Assembly (NCBI RefSeq): GCF_034140825.1 | Contig: NC_089044.1 | Span: 23,428,001 to 23,492,000 of the forward strand | Length of the DNA: 64,000 bases | Direction of reading: 5' to 3' | DNA from: Oryza sativa Japonica Group | Lineage: Eukaryota; Streptophyta; Magnoliopsida; Poales; Poaceae | Part shown: positions 26,411-38,135 of the stretch, piece after piece | Position numbering within the stretch: the stretch's first letter is position 1 | How the letters are laid out: every line of letters starts with the position of its first letter | Notes under the pieces: generated by a model | Told to the model about the DNA's origin: nothing | Database searches by the model: none | Seen by the model: only the letters and a program-made list of their open reading frames with translations | Translations under genes and position numbers: made by a program

Positions 26411-27284
26411 TAGTTAAAACCGCATGCTCTTTGCTGCATGCAATTTAAATCACATCAATCAAAACACCAATCACACAAACAAAGGATAATTTAAATCACA
26501 TCAATCAAGACAACATGCACACATTCTCCCACAATGCATGCATCGATTAAAACACTATACCAATTATACCTTAGCATGCACAGATTCTCTCATGTTGTAT
26601 TAATTATATTATGATGAAATCAGTTTCAATGCGGTTATATTATAATCAATTTGACTAATTTTGAATTTTATTATATGATGATCAATTTAGAAAGGAGAGA
26701 ATATTTCTTCGTGTATTAGCATTTATACAAGGGTATAGTTTCTTCTTTTGTTTAGAAAACAAATATTGGTCCGGCCAAGCCCAGAATAACAATGTTATGA
26801 TGATCTTCTTGGATCAAAGCTCATCAGTTACTTTTGTGAGGCTATACACATATACTGGTACTAGAGTATACTATACGGTATGGCATGTATTTCTAGAGTA
26901 TTCGAAGCAGACGGAGCCAGATGCGACTTCAACTGCGTGCAATGCTGTGTATCCAGTGGTCCTCTCCTTTATCACAATAGCATGCTATAAACCAGCTGCA
27001 AACATATTTTAAGAAAATAAATAAGGTGAGAGAAGAGCAGCGGGCTACAGATTTGTAGCCAGATGTAGCACGGACTCCAAGACGCAGTGTGTGTATGACA
27101 GATAGGAACATGTATTAATAGTGTAGTATATAACTATTGTATAATGAGCTACTATATTGGTTATAAATAAAATAGAGCTAGTAGTTGGCTATACTATTAA
27201 ACTTGCTCTTATACTACAGTACAGTATCAGCTGCAGGCCAGTAGTCCTGCACACAATACAACGCCTGCTGCTACTTGCGCGGTG

Positions 27285-27410
27285 TTTTCTTATAACTTTC
27301 AACTTTTCTATCGCATCGAAACATTTTTACACGTAAACTTTAAACTTTTTTGTTAGATTATTCTAATTTTAACTAAACTTCTAATTTTGGTGTAAACTAA
27401 ACACATCCTT
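27285..27410. mobile_element. Fourth copy of the small 12.2-kb MITE family, opposite orientation
   Basis: It contains ACTTTCAACTTTTCTATC, ACACGTAAACTTT and GGTGTAAACTAAACACA, the reverse-strand version of the words in the 12.49-kb copy. It is non-coding. Confidence 0.5.
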
Positions 27411-30400
27411 GATCTACTGGAGTATCACATTTGCACTTTACGATACCACCCCGCGGTACTAGAAATTCCCAAAATACGGTACTACTCCAAAGCTCAGAAA
27501 CGACGACGTACTGTTTTTGCAACAAAGCACAGGAACGATGCAATAGCTGTGTATGGTTGGTGTTTGGTGTTATTGCGTGAGGTTGACGAGACAGAAAACT
27601 TTCAAGCATACAGCTAAGCTAAGGAGAGCTTATTCTTTTTTCATAAATTATGTAGCATTTCAAAAATAATAATAGGGATTACGGAGCTAGTTGTAGAGAT
27701 TACATGTATTCAGCCATAGCTATTTTCTGCCCCTGATGGTCATGGGTTTTTCTTTTGAACTTATTGGTGAGGCTTTTCTAAGCGTATTAGGGTTTTTACT
27801 CCTATTCATTAAAATATAATTGATAGTTCTCTTATGGTTTAATTTCTTTTTTAAAAAAATATTGAATTTAAGTACCTTTGGGTACAATGTGCATTCGTTG
27901 AAGAAACCATTTTTATTATTCGCTTCTTTATAGTTATAGACGAGGGTAGTAATTATTAATAAGAAAACAAAGGAAGGGGCAGATCAGGCATAGTGATTTT
28001 CCAGTGCGTTTGCAGAAAGGAAAAAAGAAAAGGAAAGAATACCTGGAGATATCAAATAAAAAGTAGGCATCACCGTCGCCAAGTTGGTTGCCAAAGTGTG
28101 ATTTGGAGATGATCTAAATGTGATGTGTGCTTGGATGTCCAAGTCACAAAGTGTCCCTGCTACAAAATTCCTTCAAACACCTACTCACAGTAACTGCTAC
28201 TATATTTATTCATTTTCTGCTGAGGCTTTCCTTTTGGTTGTTTCTTTGATTGAGCCAACAGCCCCCAACCCTAAATTTCCGGCACGCTCACTGGACAACC
28301 AGAAGGGCCCACCTGCTCATTATCATTAAGAACAAGCCTGATATGGCCCCACCTACCATCTCACATTTTCTTAATCCTACCCTTCCTGCAATCATTTAAT
28401 TTGTTACTGTTTTTCTGAATAACAATGGGATATAATTGCTATGAGACACCTGAACATTTGTCAAAATACACGTCGATGGTCCACCATCCAACTCGCCGAA
28501 AAGTGAACCACCGGTTTCACACCCCTATTTTGGAAGATAATGCTATGTCGAGATAGATTCTTCTTAGAAGTTATCATTTCTAGTGTCCTATTGATTTTTT
28601 CCTTTATATAGGAAGAGCTATATCTCTACTATTATAAAAATTTAAGATGTTTTTACCGGTATTTGATACGTTATTCGTGCATGAGTCGGTTTTAAGTTCG
28701 TTCGCTTTTAGAAATACATATATGTTTTTGAGTTGGTTTTTAAATTCGTTCGCTTTAGTAAATACATGAACATGCATGTTAAAAATAAAAAGTTAGAAGT
28801 ACCTACACGGAATTGAATATATTGAGAACTAACAAAAATAAAAATATGTTCATACGTCATGTAGACTACGGTTTTGTCGACATAATGTATACACATCCTT
28901 TTTAGTATACTCGTATTTATGCTTTACAAATGTCTCGTGTGTTCGTCATCTGTTAATCCAGATGGCATATATACCCTTTTTTTCAGTAAATTCCCAAAAA
29001 ATATGTTTTTTCTCAAATTATCACAAGAGTATAGATTTAAGATGGTGTATCTAAAACTACAGATTTAACACCAAATATATCATAGATTATAGATTTAAGG
29101 TGGAGTATCGCAAAACTATAGATTTATTAATAAAATTATCAAAAAAAAACTATAGCTTTAGTGCATATTTAAGCATAAAACTTAAATGTTTATAACTCAA
29201 ACATAGTGCTAAAGATTTAAACCCTAAAATTTATAGTTTTGTGATAAGTTTAATATCAAATATGTTGTTTTGATGTACTTAGCCTTAAATATGTAAGAAT
29301 ATGGTAAATTTGGTGTTAAATCTATCGTTTTGTAATACAACATCTTAAATATGTAGTTTGCAATAATTTGATAAAAAAATATACCTTTATAAAATTTACT
29401 CTATTTTTTTAATAATGAAACCCTCAAGGCCTCAACTGAAGAAATATCAATTGCTGCATAAAAAGAACTATTAATACTTACTCCTAAAAGTATTAAGAAC
29501 ATGACAACATAGAAGAAGTCTGTTTGCCATATTGAGGTTGAGGCTATGTTCTGCAAGAGAAAAAAAAATGTGGCAATGGGCTGCAGGTTGATAATAAGCT
29601 CACAAAGGGACAAGCTTTTTCCTGAAATATTGTAACAGGAACCATAGAGATTAGAAGGGAGAACACCTAATATTCTCCCTCATCTTGTCGTATTAGGATG
29701 AACATGTTGATATGCATTGAAATAATGAAGTATCAAAGTATGTTAGCATTAGAGGTCTCCAAATTTTTGCAAGTATAGTTTGCTTCCTTCTCTACTTATT
29801 TTTAACAAAAAAACAAGAAAAGCGCAGAACAGTTTTATTGTGCATAATAATGCAATGCAATGGTTAAATTGGGGTTGGTCCACACTGCACATCGACAAGC
29901 AACAGCACCCACTCAATCCCTTGCAGGCTCCATCACTGCCAATCCAGCACGTAAACGAACAGTACAAGCAGATGATCAGGCCCCTAGAAAAGCTCAAATT
30001 CACAAATAAACCCACATATTATGGCTAATGCAGAAGCTAAAAGTTGTTGTACTAGCACATAAATTTTTCACATGAGAAAGTTCAATTCTAATGAAATTTA
30101 ACAAAAAAAAATCTCTACTTTAAAGATGTCTAATCGACCTCTATTTAGCTTATCAAAACCAAGATTTTAATTTAAAATATAATCTCACGATTTTTGATTT
30201 TTTTATTATTTAAGTTTAGTTTACAGCATTAGCTTTTAAACCATTTATCTACTACAACAAAATATTGGAGTATGTTTGTTACTTGTATTTCATTACGATT
30301 TATCTGTCGTACCTTATTTTTAACCATGAGCGGAAGGGTGGAAAAAGTAGAGGCGTGGAGTGGAGGAGAAAAGAAATCACGGGAAAGAGGAAGTAATTAA

Positions 30401-30590
30401 ATGGACGCTCCAGGAAGAAAAGAAAAGAAAAAGGAAAGAGAAGAGAGAGAAAGCCCAAATCCCAATTCCCCATCTGGCTCGCTCGACATCTTCTTCACTC
30501 CTCACTTCCCCCACTTTCTCTACTCCTAGCATAGCAGCCTCACTTTCCCTCCTCGATCGAAGCAGCAGGCGGAGGCGGAGGGGATCGGCG
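27411..30590. other. AT-rich intergenic region upstream of the ABA receptor gene
   Basis: No convincing exon is visible. From about 29030 to 29370 a degenerate tandem pattern repeats the words TATAGATTTAAG and AAACTATAGATTTA several times. The short open frames at 29.4-30.0 kb on both strands have no recognisable family. The last 250 bases before 30591 are purine-rich then CT-rich and probably contain the receptor 5' UTR. Confidence 0.4.
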
Positions 30591-31229
30591 ATGGAGCAGC
30601 AGGAGGAAGTGCCACCGCCGCCGGCGGGGCTGGGGCTGACGGCGGAGGAGTACGCGCAGGTGCGGGCGACGGTGGAGGCGCACCACCGCTACGCCGTGGG
30701 GCCGGGCCAATGCTCCTCCCTCCTCGCGCAGCGCATCCACGCGCCGCCCGCCGCCGTCTGGGCCGTCGTCCGCCGCTTCGACTGCCCCCAGGTGTACAAG
30801 CACTTCATCCGCAGCTGCGTCCTCCGGCCCGACCCCCACCACGACGACAACGGCAACGACCTCCGCCCCGGCCGCCTCCGCGAGGTCAGCGTCATCTCCG
30901 GCCTCCCCGCCAGCACCAGCACCGAGCGCCTCGACCTCCTCGACGACGCCCACCGCGTCTTCGGCTTCACCATCACCGGCGGCGAGCACCGCCTCCGCAA
31001 CTACCGATCCGTCACCACCGTCTCCCAGCTCGACGAGATCTGCACCCTCGTCCTCGAGTCCTACATCGTCGACGTCCCCGACGGCAACACCGAGGACGAC
31101 ACCCGCCTCTTCGCCGACACCGTCATCAGGCTCAACCTCCAGAAGCTCAAGTCCGTCTCCGAGGCCAACGCCAACGCCGCTGCCGCCGCCGCCGCTCCTC
31201 CTCCTCCTCCACCGGCGGCGGCGGAATAG
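30591..31229 (+). CDS. PYL: PYR/PYL/RCAR abscisic acid receptor
   Basis: This cytosolic/nuclear START-like (Bet v 1 fold) receptor binds abscisic acid and then inhibits clade A PP2C phosphatases, releasing SnRK2 kinases. It is intronless and encodes 212 aa. ABA-contacting Lys is K70 in VYKHFIRSC; the gate loop SGLPAS is residues 103-108; the latch HRL is 133-135 in GGEHRLRNY. The C-terminal helix DTRLFADTVIRLNLQKL is complete. It is followed by an unusual Ala/Pro-rich tail (about residues 194-212). The start MEQQEEVPPPP was chosen because it matches receptor length; an in-frame upstream ATG at 30360 would add a basic low-complexity stretch. It matches the rice receptor that I recall as Os06g0562200; published numbering (PYL2 or PYL9) differs between papers, so no number is given. 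Confidence 0.95.
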   Translation: MEQQEEVPPPPAGLGLTAEEYAQVRATVEAHHRYAVGPGQCSSLLAQRIHAPPAAVWAVVRRFDCPQVYKHFIRSCVLRPDPHHDDNGNDLRPGRLREVSVISGLPASTSTERLDLLDDAHRVFGFTITGGEHRLRNYRSVTTVSQLDEICTLVLESYIVDVPDGNTEDDTRLFADTVIRLNLQKLKSVSEANANAAAAAAAPPPPPPAAAE

Positions 31230-33182
31230 CCTTTTTCTTTTCTTTTTGGACCTCTCTGCAATTTCACTTCTATTCAGGGAGGTGCTTCGAATTTGCTCCA
31301 TGTCTCATGAAGTTGGAGGAGGAAGGGTCAGCTTCTAATACATCTCATTCCTGGTGGTGCTGCCTGTAATAATCTCTTCATCTTCTTTTTTCCTCTCCTC
31401 CTCCTCTTCTCTTCCTGGATTTCTTTTGCTTGGAATTTTTACTTACCTTTGTGTGTGTGTCTCACTTCCTGATTGGAATCCATATTTGCTTTTCGGTGGT
31501 TTTGTTCTTCATTCAAATTCAAATTAATCTATCTAGCATTTGTTCATTATTCATAATGGTTACTAGTAGTACTAATTGTTGTCATAAATCCTCCTCTTCT
31601 TTAACCCATAAAGGCAACTACTAATTTAGATGATTATAAATGATTGCATGTCTGAGTGCAAACACAATCTTCCTTTCTGCATTCCTTTTGTGCATGGAAC
31701 AAGAACAGCATCATGAAATCCACCTCCCATCTGTTAAAAAAAAACTATCATCGAAATGATGAGCTTGGCTTTGGTAATTGCATCTTGTTCACCTCAACTT
31801 AAGTACTATATTCCACTGTATAATTAGTCCTGCTTAATAGTGGATCCATTCGAGCGTATTAGTACATCAGGATACCTTAAATTGTACTATAATCGATGCT
31901 TGTCTTTGGATGCTTGATTAGTGGTAGTTGGGTGTTTTTGTCCCTTCTTGTCAGATCTTCTCCTTGCGTGTACTTCGCGACGCTTCTTTGGAGCAATTTG
32001 TTTATAGTGCCCGCTTGCCTGGAATAGAAAAGGGCAAGTTGCATTTCACAAGAATTTCTGTTGCAATCACTCCCACTGTTGCGCGCGCATTTGAATATAT
32101 TTCGATCAAATGTCAACTTGATTTCGAAGTGTCTGGAAATTAGGGCGTTATCATTGATCACAACCAGCTTAAAGTTTATTTATCGTCTTTTAGCCTGCGT
32201 AGTCCTGACGCTTTCGTTTTAGTATTTTATTTTTTTGTGTTACTTTGGTTCAGCTGACATGGAGATGGAGGACCTGATAGCCGTTTGACCAACTCTATCA
32301 GCTCGTGATTAAGAGTAGCGTCATTTTCGGCTCCAAGAACATTCTTAATTGTAGTTAATAATAGATTTGTTCTGCCTTTTATGTGTTCCTTCCAGAAGCC
32401 ATATCATGTAGTAGTATAATGTAATGCCATCGATCGATAGGTTAATATATGCTTAAAGATTCAGACAATGAAGGAGAAAAAGCTTGCAAGTTGGTCCTTG
32501 TTTGTTGTTCTACTTTTCCAAGAGAAAGAGAGAGAAATGGAGGGGGAAAAATGCGCACAAATCAGTTCAAGATACTTACTACATATGAAAAATCAAAAGA
32601 TTCGAGAGGCAAATTTCTTGGTTGGAAAGCAGAGAGTGCTTAGGAGCAGCAAAGTATATTTAGGTGCTCCACTTGCCATTAGTGGGGATCCCCTTTGAAC
32701 CAATCCCATTGCTTCTTCATTAGCGATATGGCATCACTGAAAAGACTAATCTCTGCATCTCCATTCGTCTTATTTCCTTTCATAATCGAATCGATACATC
32801 GCCTCTCTCACCAGATTCCTTGTGCTTTCATCCACGTCAGCGCATAACATTGCGTTGCGACCGCAGCTACAGTCAAAGCCAATGGCGAACAGTACATTTC
32901 TTTTCACAGCGATTCGATTGATGCCAACTTCTTGTCTGAGATTCCAAAAAAGGATGTGCACTCCGAATGAACAATGCAGCATTGCAGCTAGCAAGCTGAT
33001 CAAAACTCATGGCAGTTTCATTAGTCAATGAAAGCAGCATTAGGTATGGTGATTTACAAAAGAAGTATGTTTTTTGTTAACATTTAGGCATGGTGATTTA
33101 TATTAGGCAACTGCAGTAGTGCAGACTAATATGTGAGCCTCCCTCGTTCTAGGGTTCATATGTCAGTGACTCTTACTACATA
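31230..33182. other. 3' UTR of the receptor gene and spacer
   Basis: The first 300-400 bases are CT-rich and likely 3' UTR. No exon, tRNA or clear repeat is recognised in the rest. Confidence 0.4.
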
Positions 33183-33321
33183 CTCCCTCCATCTAAAAAA
33201 AGACAACCTAGGTGGTGTGACACTATTTAAGACAATGAATCTGGATATAAGGTTGTCCAGATTTATTGTCCTAAGTGAGGTTAAATCTTTGTCTAGATTA
33301 TTTTTTTTTTGACGGATGGAG
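33183..33321. mobile_element. Stowaway MITE
   Basis: The left end CTCCCTCCATCTAAAAAAAG and right end GACGGATGGAG are inverted repeats, and TA duplications flank both (33181-33182 and 33322-33323). It is 139 bp and AT-rich. Confidence 0.85.
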
Positions 33322-33827
33322 TATGCGGCTATCGCAGAAGAGTCGTGTCCGCGGCTGTGGTGGTAGAGAAGATAAGGGAAGGGTATTAAAGGGGAGTAGG
33401 ATAGGAGGCGGTTGCACCCTCACATGGCACTGTCTATCAAAGCCAGAAAAGACTCCCTGCTCTCCTGGGCCTCAGTTTCAGCTCAGCCAGTGACAGCCAG
33501 ATGAGCTAGCTCACTCATCTTAGCCTTAATTATTGGAACCGATTGTTTTCTTTCTCGAAAACAAAAATCTTCTACTATAGCTTGCTATAAGTTACTACTT
33601 GTTAAGTTTATTTATAATCTATAAAAATATTTATTTTGTCTGTATAATCAAGCAGATAATATGTAACAACAATTATGTTTCAAATTAAGCCCCATGTCCC
33701 ATTGGCCATTACATGTTGTGAGACCATCAACAATTTGCATCAAATGGTTGCCTGATTTTTCTTATAAATTAGGTTAATTCTCTTATTCTAAATATAAAAA
33801 TAGAACAAAGTTCCACCTCTGTTTTAA
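33322..33827. other. Intergenic spacer
   Basis: No coding sequence is recognised here; it separates two MITEs. Confidence 0.35.
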
Positions 33828-34111
33828 GGCCCTCTTTGTTTAGGCTTATAAGCTAACTTATAAGCTAAAAAATCTAAGCATAAACAAACAAGCAACTTAT
33901 TCGTTTGGCTTTTTTTGAAGCCATAAGACACTCAAACACTATTAAGCCAAAAGCTAGGTTGGAGAAGTTTTTTTTTTTGGCTTATATGAGGTAGATGTAT
34001 GACTTCACCACTAAACTTAGGACATTAAATCCACCGGCTTATAAATCATATAAACCAATAAACTGACTTAAAAGTTTAAGCCAATAAACCTAAGCATAAA
34101 TAAAGAGGGCC
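33828..34111. mobile_element. Tourist-like MITE
   Basis: The ends GGCCCTCTTTGTTTAGGCTT and AAGCATAAATAAAGAGGGCC form a terminal inverted repeat. TAA duplications flank it at 33825-33827 and 34112-34114, as expected for PIF/Harbinger-type MITEs. It is 284 bp and non-coding. Confidence 0.88.
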
Positions 34112-34605
34112 TAACAAAAACAATTTGCATCAAGGAAAGAGATTACAATGCAAGCAAAGCAATCTCTGAGTATCCGACGCACGTGCAATCTCTCAGTAGT
34201 TGAGTACTAGGTCGGATGTTCAGATTATTCAGAGGTTAGTTCTGAAGTAGGAGTGGAAGTAGTAGTGGGAGAAAGGCATAATGATTATTGGGGATGCAAA
34301 CATTGGTGGGGAACTATGCTTATGTACGTTTTTTTTTGAGTGGATGATTGCAAGTTGCAAGATGATGAAGTGCAAAAATGTGTAGCTGAAACTCCTTTCT
34401 AAGCCAATGGCCAACAAACGATCGATCGCACTGAATAGACAACCGGTTCGACCTTTGACAACTCATGCATGGCTTCAGTTATCCCAGCATATTCAGGTTA
34501 CATGCATGCATGCATATATCATTGATAGGGCCCTAACACTCCTGCCACGGTGATTTCGCAGGGAACAGCTCGATACCAAACTTAATTCTCAAATCGGAGC
34601 AGTTC

Positions 34606-34849
34606 AATACCAATCTCAAACTGGCCAATATTTTTTATCAGAAAAGGATTAAGAAGTTGCAGAAAAGGAAAACAAAAATGTAATTTGTGTCACAGAAGGA
34701 TTTCCAAATTAAGTGGAATTAATTTTTATCATAAAAGGATTAAGAAGTTGGAGAAAAGGAAAATAAAAATGTAATTTGTGTCACAGAAGGATTAAGGAGT
34801 TGCAAAAAAATTAAGCGGAAAAAAAGTTGGGGTGAGAGAGGCTCGAACT
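34606..34849. repeat. Left copy of the direct repeat flanking the plastid insertion
   Basis: Nearly identical to 37890-38135 (a T-run length change and a small change in an A-run). It starts AATACCAATCTCAAACTGGC and ends inside the 3' end of a tRNA-Met gene (GAGAGAGGCTCGAACT). Inside it an approximately 90-bp unit with GTAATTTGTGTCACAGAAGG occurs twice. Right after it plastid rpl2 sequence begins. Confidence 0.92.
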
Positions 34850-35953
34850 TCCACGTGTGATTTCTATGTTATGTATGGCCGTGCCTAAGGGCATATCGGT
34901 TGAAGTAGATTCTTCTTTTCTCTCAAAAAACCCCTTCCCAAACTGTACAAGCTTCTTCCAAAGCATACGGCTTTCTAGATGAATATGACGATCTCTAGAC
35001 AGATGGATCTTATATGAATCGTATGATGAAGTACCACATGAGTGGATATATAGGAAAGTAATCCAAATATGCCGAATCGCTCATGTTATGATCTTCTACA
35101 TTCTAGGTCTCCGCGTTCCGTCATCTGGCTTATGTTCTTCATGTAGCATTCAGATCGAATGACTCTATGAAATTACGTCGATACTTCTACATATTATGGG
35201 TAACGTAGGAGACATCCCTATTTTCCCCCGGGGGTCTTAATTACCACTGCTTAGCTTTCAATTCGCCTCTGACCATCAAATTAAATGTGAATAACCCGTC
35301 CTCCTCTCTTTGAAACAAGGGGCGCTTCCGGTTCTGTGCGTGCTTCAAACAATTTTGTCTTCTCCATATTACCATATCTCTAGAGTCAATAATTTTCTAT
35401 GAGGAACTCCTGAACTCAATCACTTGCTGCCGTTACTCAACAGTTTTCTGTTGAGGTCTATCCTGTAGAGGTAGTCAAATTGAATCAGTGATCGATTTCT
35501 AGGTTTCGTCGTAAACCTAATTGGTTACTTCCAATTACGTAAATCAATAGTTCAAACCGCACTCAAAGGTAGGGCATTTCCCATTGATATAGGAACTTTT
35601 GTACCAGAAACAATAGTATCTCCAATTATAGCCCCTCTGGGATGTAAAATATATCCCTTCTCACCATCCCCATAGTGTATGAGACAAATGTACGCATTTC
35701 GATTAGGGTCGTATTCTATGGTTACGATTCTACCAGATATGTCTTTTTGATTCCGTCGAAAATCGATTTTACGGTATAGGCGCTTATGACCTCCCCCTCT
35801 ATGCCTTGCGGTAATGATTCCTCTGGAATTACGACCTTTACCACAACGGTGCCGTCCATGGATCAAATTATTTCGTGGATTGGATTTCACTTGCCTATCT
35901 ATGGTTCCCTTGCGTGTGCTCGGGATAGGTGTTTTGTATAAATGTTTCGCCGT
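34850..35953 (-). pseudogene. rpl2: Plastid rpl2 copy, truncated in exon 2, group II intron present
   Basis: Exon 1 is 35563-35953 and encodes ribosomal protein uL2 from [12 protein letters not shown] to GNALPL. It starts with ACG, the codon that is edited to AUG in plastid transcripts of grasses. The group II intron is 34900-35562 (663 bp), beginning GTGCGG. Exon 2 starts at 34899 (DMPLGTAIHNIEITRG) and is cut after about 15 codons at the junction with host DNA. Keeping the intron and the unedited codon shows DNA-level transfer. It has no reason to be expressed in the nucleus. Confidence 0.93.
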
Positions 35954-35971
35954 ATTATTAAGTATTCTCCT

Positions 35972-36253
35972 TTAGTTTTTTTCTCTATCTAGAAGTGGAA
36001 TAGAATAACCCGGTTGAAGGGTAATGATCATACGTCTGTAATGCATTGTATGTCCTAGAATAGGGCCCATTCTTCTACCCTTTCCGGGCAGTCGATGGCT
36101 ATTCACAGCTACTACCTTAACACCAAAGAAGAGTTCGACCCAATGCTTTATTTCAGTCTTAGTGAATCCCGATTCGACATTAAAAGTATATTGATTCTTT
36201 CCCAATAAACGAAGACTTTTTTCTGTAAATACTGCGTATTTGATTCCATCCAT
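35972..36253 (-). pseudogene. rpl23: Plastid rpl23 copy, frame intact
   Basis: A complete 93-codon frame ([20 protein letters not shown]...PLLDREKN) for plastid ribosomal protein uL23, the usual length. It lies next to rpl2 as in the chloroplast genome. Although intact, it lies in nuclear DNA without a transit peptide or nuclear promoter, so it is best called a non-functional transferred copy. Confidence 0.93.
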
Positions 36254-36428
36254 AAATCGACTTTCTCTCCTATGCTCTGAGTTCCAGTATCGATAAGAAT
36301 TCGAGTTCTTATTGTTCTTATGTTATGGTATGAATATACCATACCAATTCGTTATGTATGGATGATGGATGAGATTCCATGGATAGAGAGCCAGTTCCAA
36401 TAGACTTATGGAACGTTCCGGTTCACGT

Positions 36429-36501
36429 GCATCCAGCAGGAATTGAACCCGCAAATTTACCAATTATGAGTTGGGCGCTTTAACCATTTAGCCATGGATG
36501 C
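36429..36501 (-). tRNA. trnI-CAU: Plastid-derived tRNA-Ile (CAU) copy in nuclear DNA
   Basis: A 73-nt cloverleaf on the minus strand starts GCATCCATGGCT and ends GGTTCAATTCCTGCTGGATGC, with anticodon CAT in CTCATAA. It occupies the normal plastid position beside rpl23. Differences from my memory of the plastid gene in the T-arm side (GGTAAATTTGCGG) suggest some decay. It is unlikely to be used by the nucleus, since its CAU anticodon needs a plastid enzyme (lysidine synthesis). Confidence 0.88.
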
Positions 36502-36539
36502 TTAACAGGGATCATCGTACATCGTAAATAACCAATTTT

Positions 36540-36954
36540 CATATAGAAAGACATATCATAGAAAAATGAAATCGAAAATATTCGGAGATGGCAAATATTC
36601 GGAGATGACTATGAAAACACCTCTCTGGATCCTCGAATTGAAAGAGAGATTGAGAGGGATCCAGAATCCTAATTCTCGCTATTTGGAATGGATCCAATTC
36701 TATTGAGTCTGACTCATAGTGATCATTTCTCTTTAGCAAAGAATGACCTTGGTTATCAAAGGATTGAACAACCGGGATCCGTTTACTTATGATACCTAGT
36801 TGACATTGATAACAAAGATCTAATGAATTATGAGTTTAATAGATCCTCTTTAGCAGAAAGACGTATATTCCTTGCTCATCACTTATTCCCAAACCTCGTA
36901 TGGGGCTAATCGTTTTCATTTACCATCTCAGGGAAAATCCTTTTCGTTCCGCTC
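36540..36954 (-). pseudogene. ycf2-like plastid remnant
   Basis: This stretch follows trnI-CAU, where grasses keep a degenerate ycf2 region. It contains the reading-frame piece [25 protein letters not shown] and a piece like [18 protein letters not shown], consistent with ycf2 remnants. It is non-functional in the plastid of grasses as well. The assignment is by position and memory. Confidence 0.6.
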
Positions 36955-37784
36955 TTAATTCGGGAGGAAGAACTGGTAATAAGCACAAAACCATCCATTC
37001 TGGTTCTACATTTGTTTGAATAAAATGTTTCGCCAATTGCATGCGTCTAATCAAAAAAAACTTTTCTTATTCGTCTTTTTCTATCTTCCCATTCATCTCC
37101 ACTATACCCCTCGTCTTCTAATTCCTTCCATTCGACCGAGGAATTCTCTAAAATAATTCGCAAATCCAAATCTGCTAATTGTTCTCTAATAGCACCTGCT
37201 CCTGTCGCAATTTCCCGAATTCGAAATGTTGTAAAGCCTGGGGTAGAAAAAAAGGGGGAAATGCTATGGTTACAGGATGAAATTTCATCCTCGAATAAAC
37301 CTTGTAATCGTAAGAAAGTTGGTTTTTTAGCACTGGGCCTAGCAAAAGAGAAATCGCCATATACTAGCCCCTCCAATTTCTTAAGGGGTTTATCTAAAAG
37401 ATTCGCGATATAACTAGGAAGACCTTTTAAATACCACACATGAGTCACGGGACATGCGAGTTTGATGTATCCCATTTGATATCTTTGTATCCGAGAATCA
37501 ACAAATTCTACTCCGCATTTTTGGTAAAATCTTTCGTCTTCGTTTTCAGCTCCGCTCGCTCGAGAATTTCCACAAGCACAAATTCTGCTTTTTATGGGTC
37601 CAAAGATTCTTTCGCAAAATAATCCATCTTTTTCTGGTTTATCGGTTTTATAATGAAAAGTGGAGTGCCTTGTGACTTCGCCAACGACTTCTCCATTAGG
37701 TAGTGTTTTGTTAGCCCAAGCCTTTATTTGTTGAGGGGAAACGAGTCCAATTTGAAGTTGTTGATGTTTATATTGGTCAATCAT
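36955..37784 (-). pseudogene. rpoC1: Plastid rpoC1 5' fragment
   Basis: It encodes the N-terminus of the plastid RNA polymerase beta' subunit from [20 protein letters not shown]. It includes the zinc-binding cysteines ([15 protein letters not shown]) and continues to about VLPPELR. The frame is broken at an 8-base A run at 37053-37060, where the normal [16 protein letters not shown] is shifted. The rest of the gene (about two thirds) is absent. About 100 bp upstream of the ATG (37785-37889) is plastid spacer. Confidence 0.92.
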
Positions 37785-37889
37785 AAAATAGAAATAAGAA
37801 AAGAATTTATATTTATTCCGATCAAACTTCTTCCCTATTAACCTGGAAGTTCTGGTTCAGTTTCGGATCATGGCTATTGGGAATGGTCT

Positions 37890-38135
37890 AATACCAATCT
37901 CAAACTGGCCAATATTTTTTTATCAGAAAAGGATTAAGAAGTTGCAGAAAAGGAAAACAAAAATGTAATTTGTGTCACAGAAGGATTTCCAAATTAAGTG
38001 GAATTAATTTTTATCATAAAAGGATTAAGAAGTTGGAGAAAAGGAAAATAAAAATGTAATTTGTGTCACAGAAGGATTAAGGAGTTGCAAAAAAAAATAA
38101 GCGGAAAAAAAGTTGGGGTGAGAGAGGCTCGAACT
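37890..38135. repeat. Right copy of the direct repeat flanking the plastid insertion
   Basis: Near-identical partner of 34606-34849, running directly into the complete tRNA-Met gene. This right copy is therefore the one continuous with the original locus on the tRNA side. Confidence 0.92.

Larger units (their letters stand above)
34850..37889. other. Plastid DNA insertion (NUPT), about 3.0 kb, composite
   Basis: The whole block is grass chloroplast DNA: rpl2 (cut in exon 2, intron intact), rpl23, trnI-CAU, a ycf2-like stretch, then the 5' part of rpoC1. The first part is contiguous in the plastid inverted repeat, while rpoC1 belongs to the large single-copy region, so at least two plastid pieces were joined, at about 36955. 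Long direct repeats of host DNA flank it. The low divergence of rpl23 and rpl2 indicates a recent insertion. Confidence 0.93.

Noticed and set aside
30540-31301. 253-residue minus-strand open frame
   Set aside because: Antisense to the ABA receptor; Val/Glu/Asp/Gly repeats with no domain.
35972-36253. rpl23 as a functional nuclear gene
   Set aside because: It is an intact plastid frame, but it sits in colinear plastid DNA without transit peptide or nuclear promoter.
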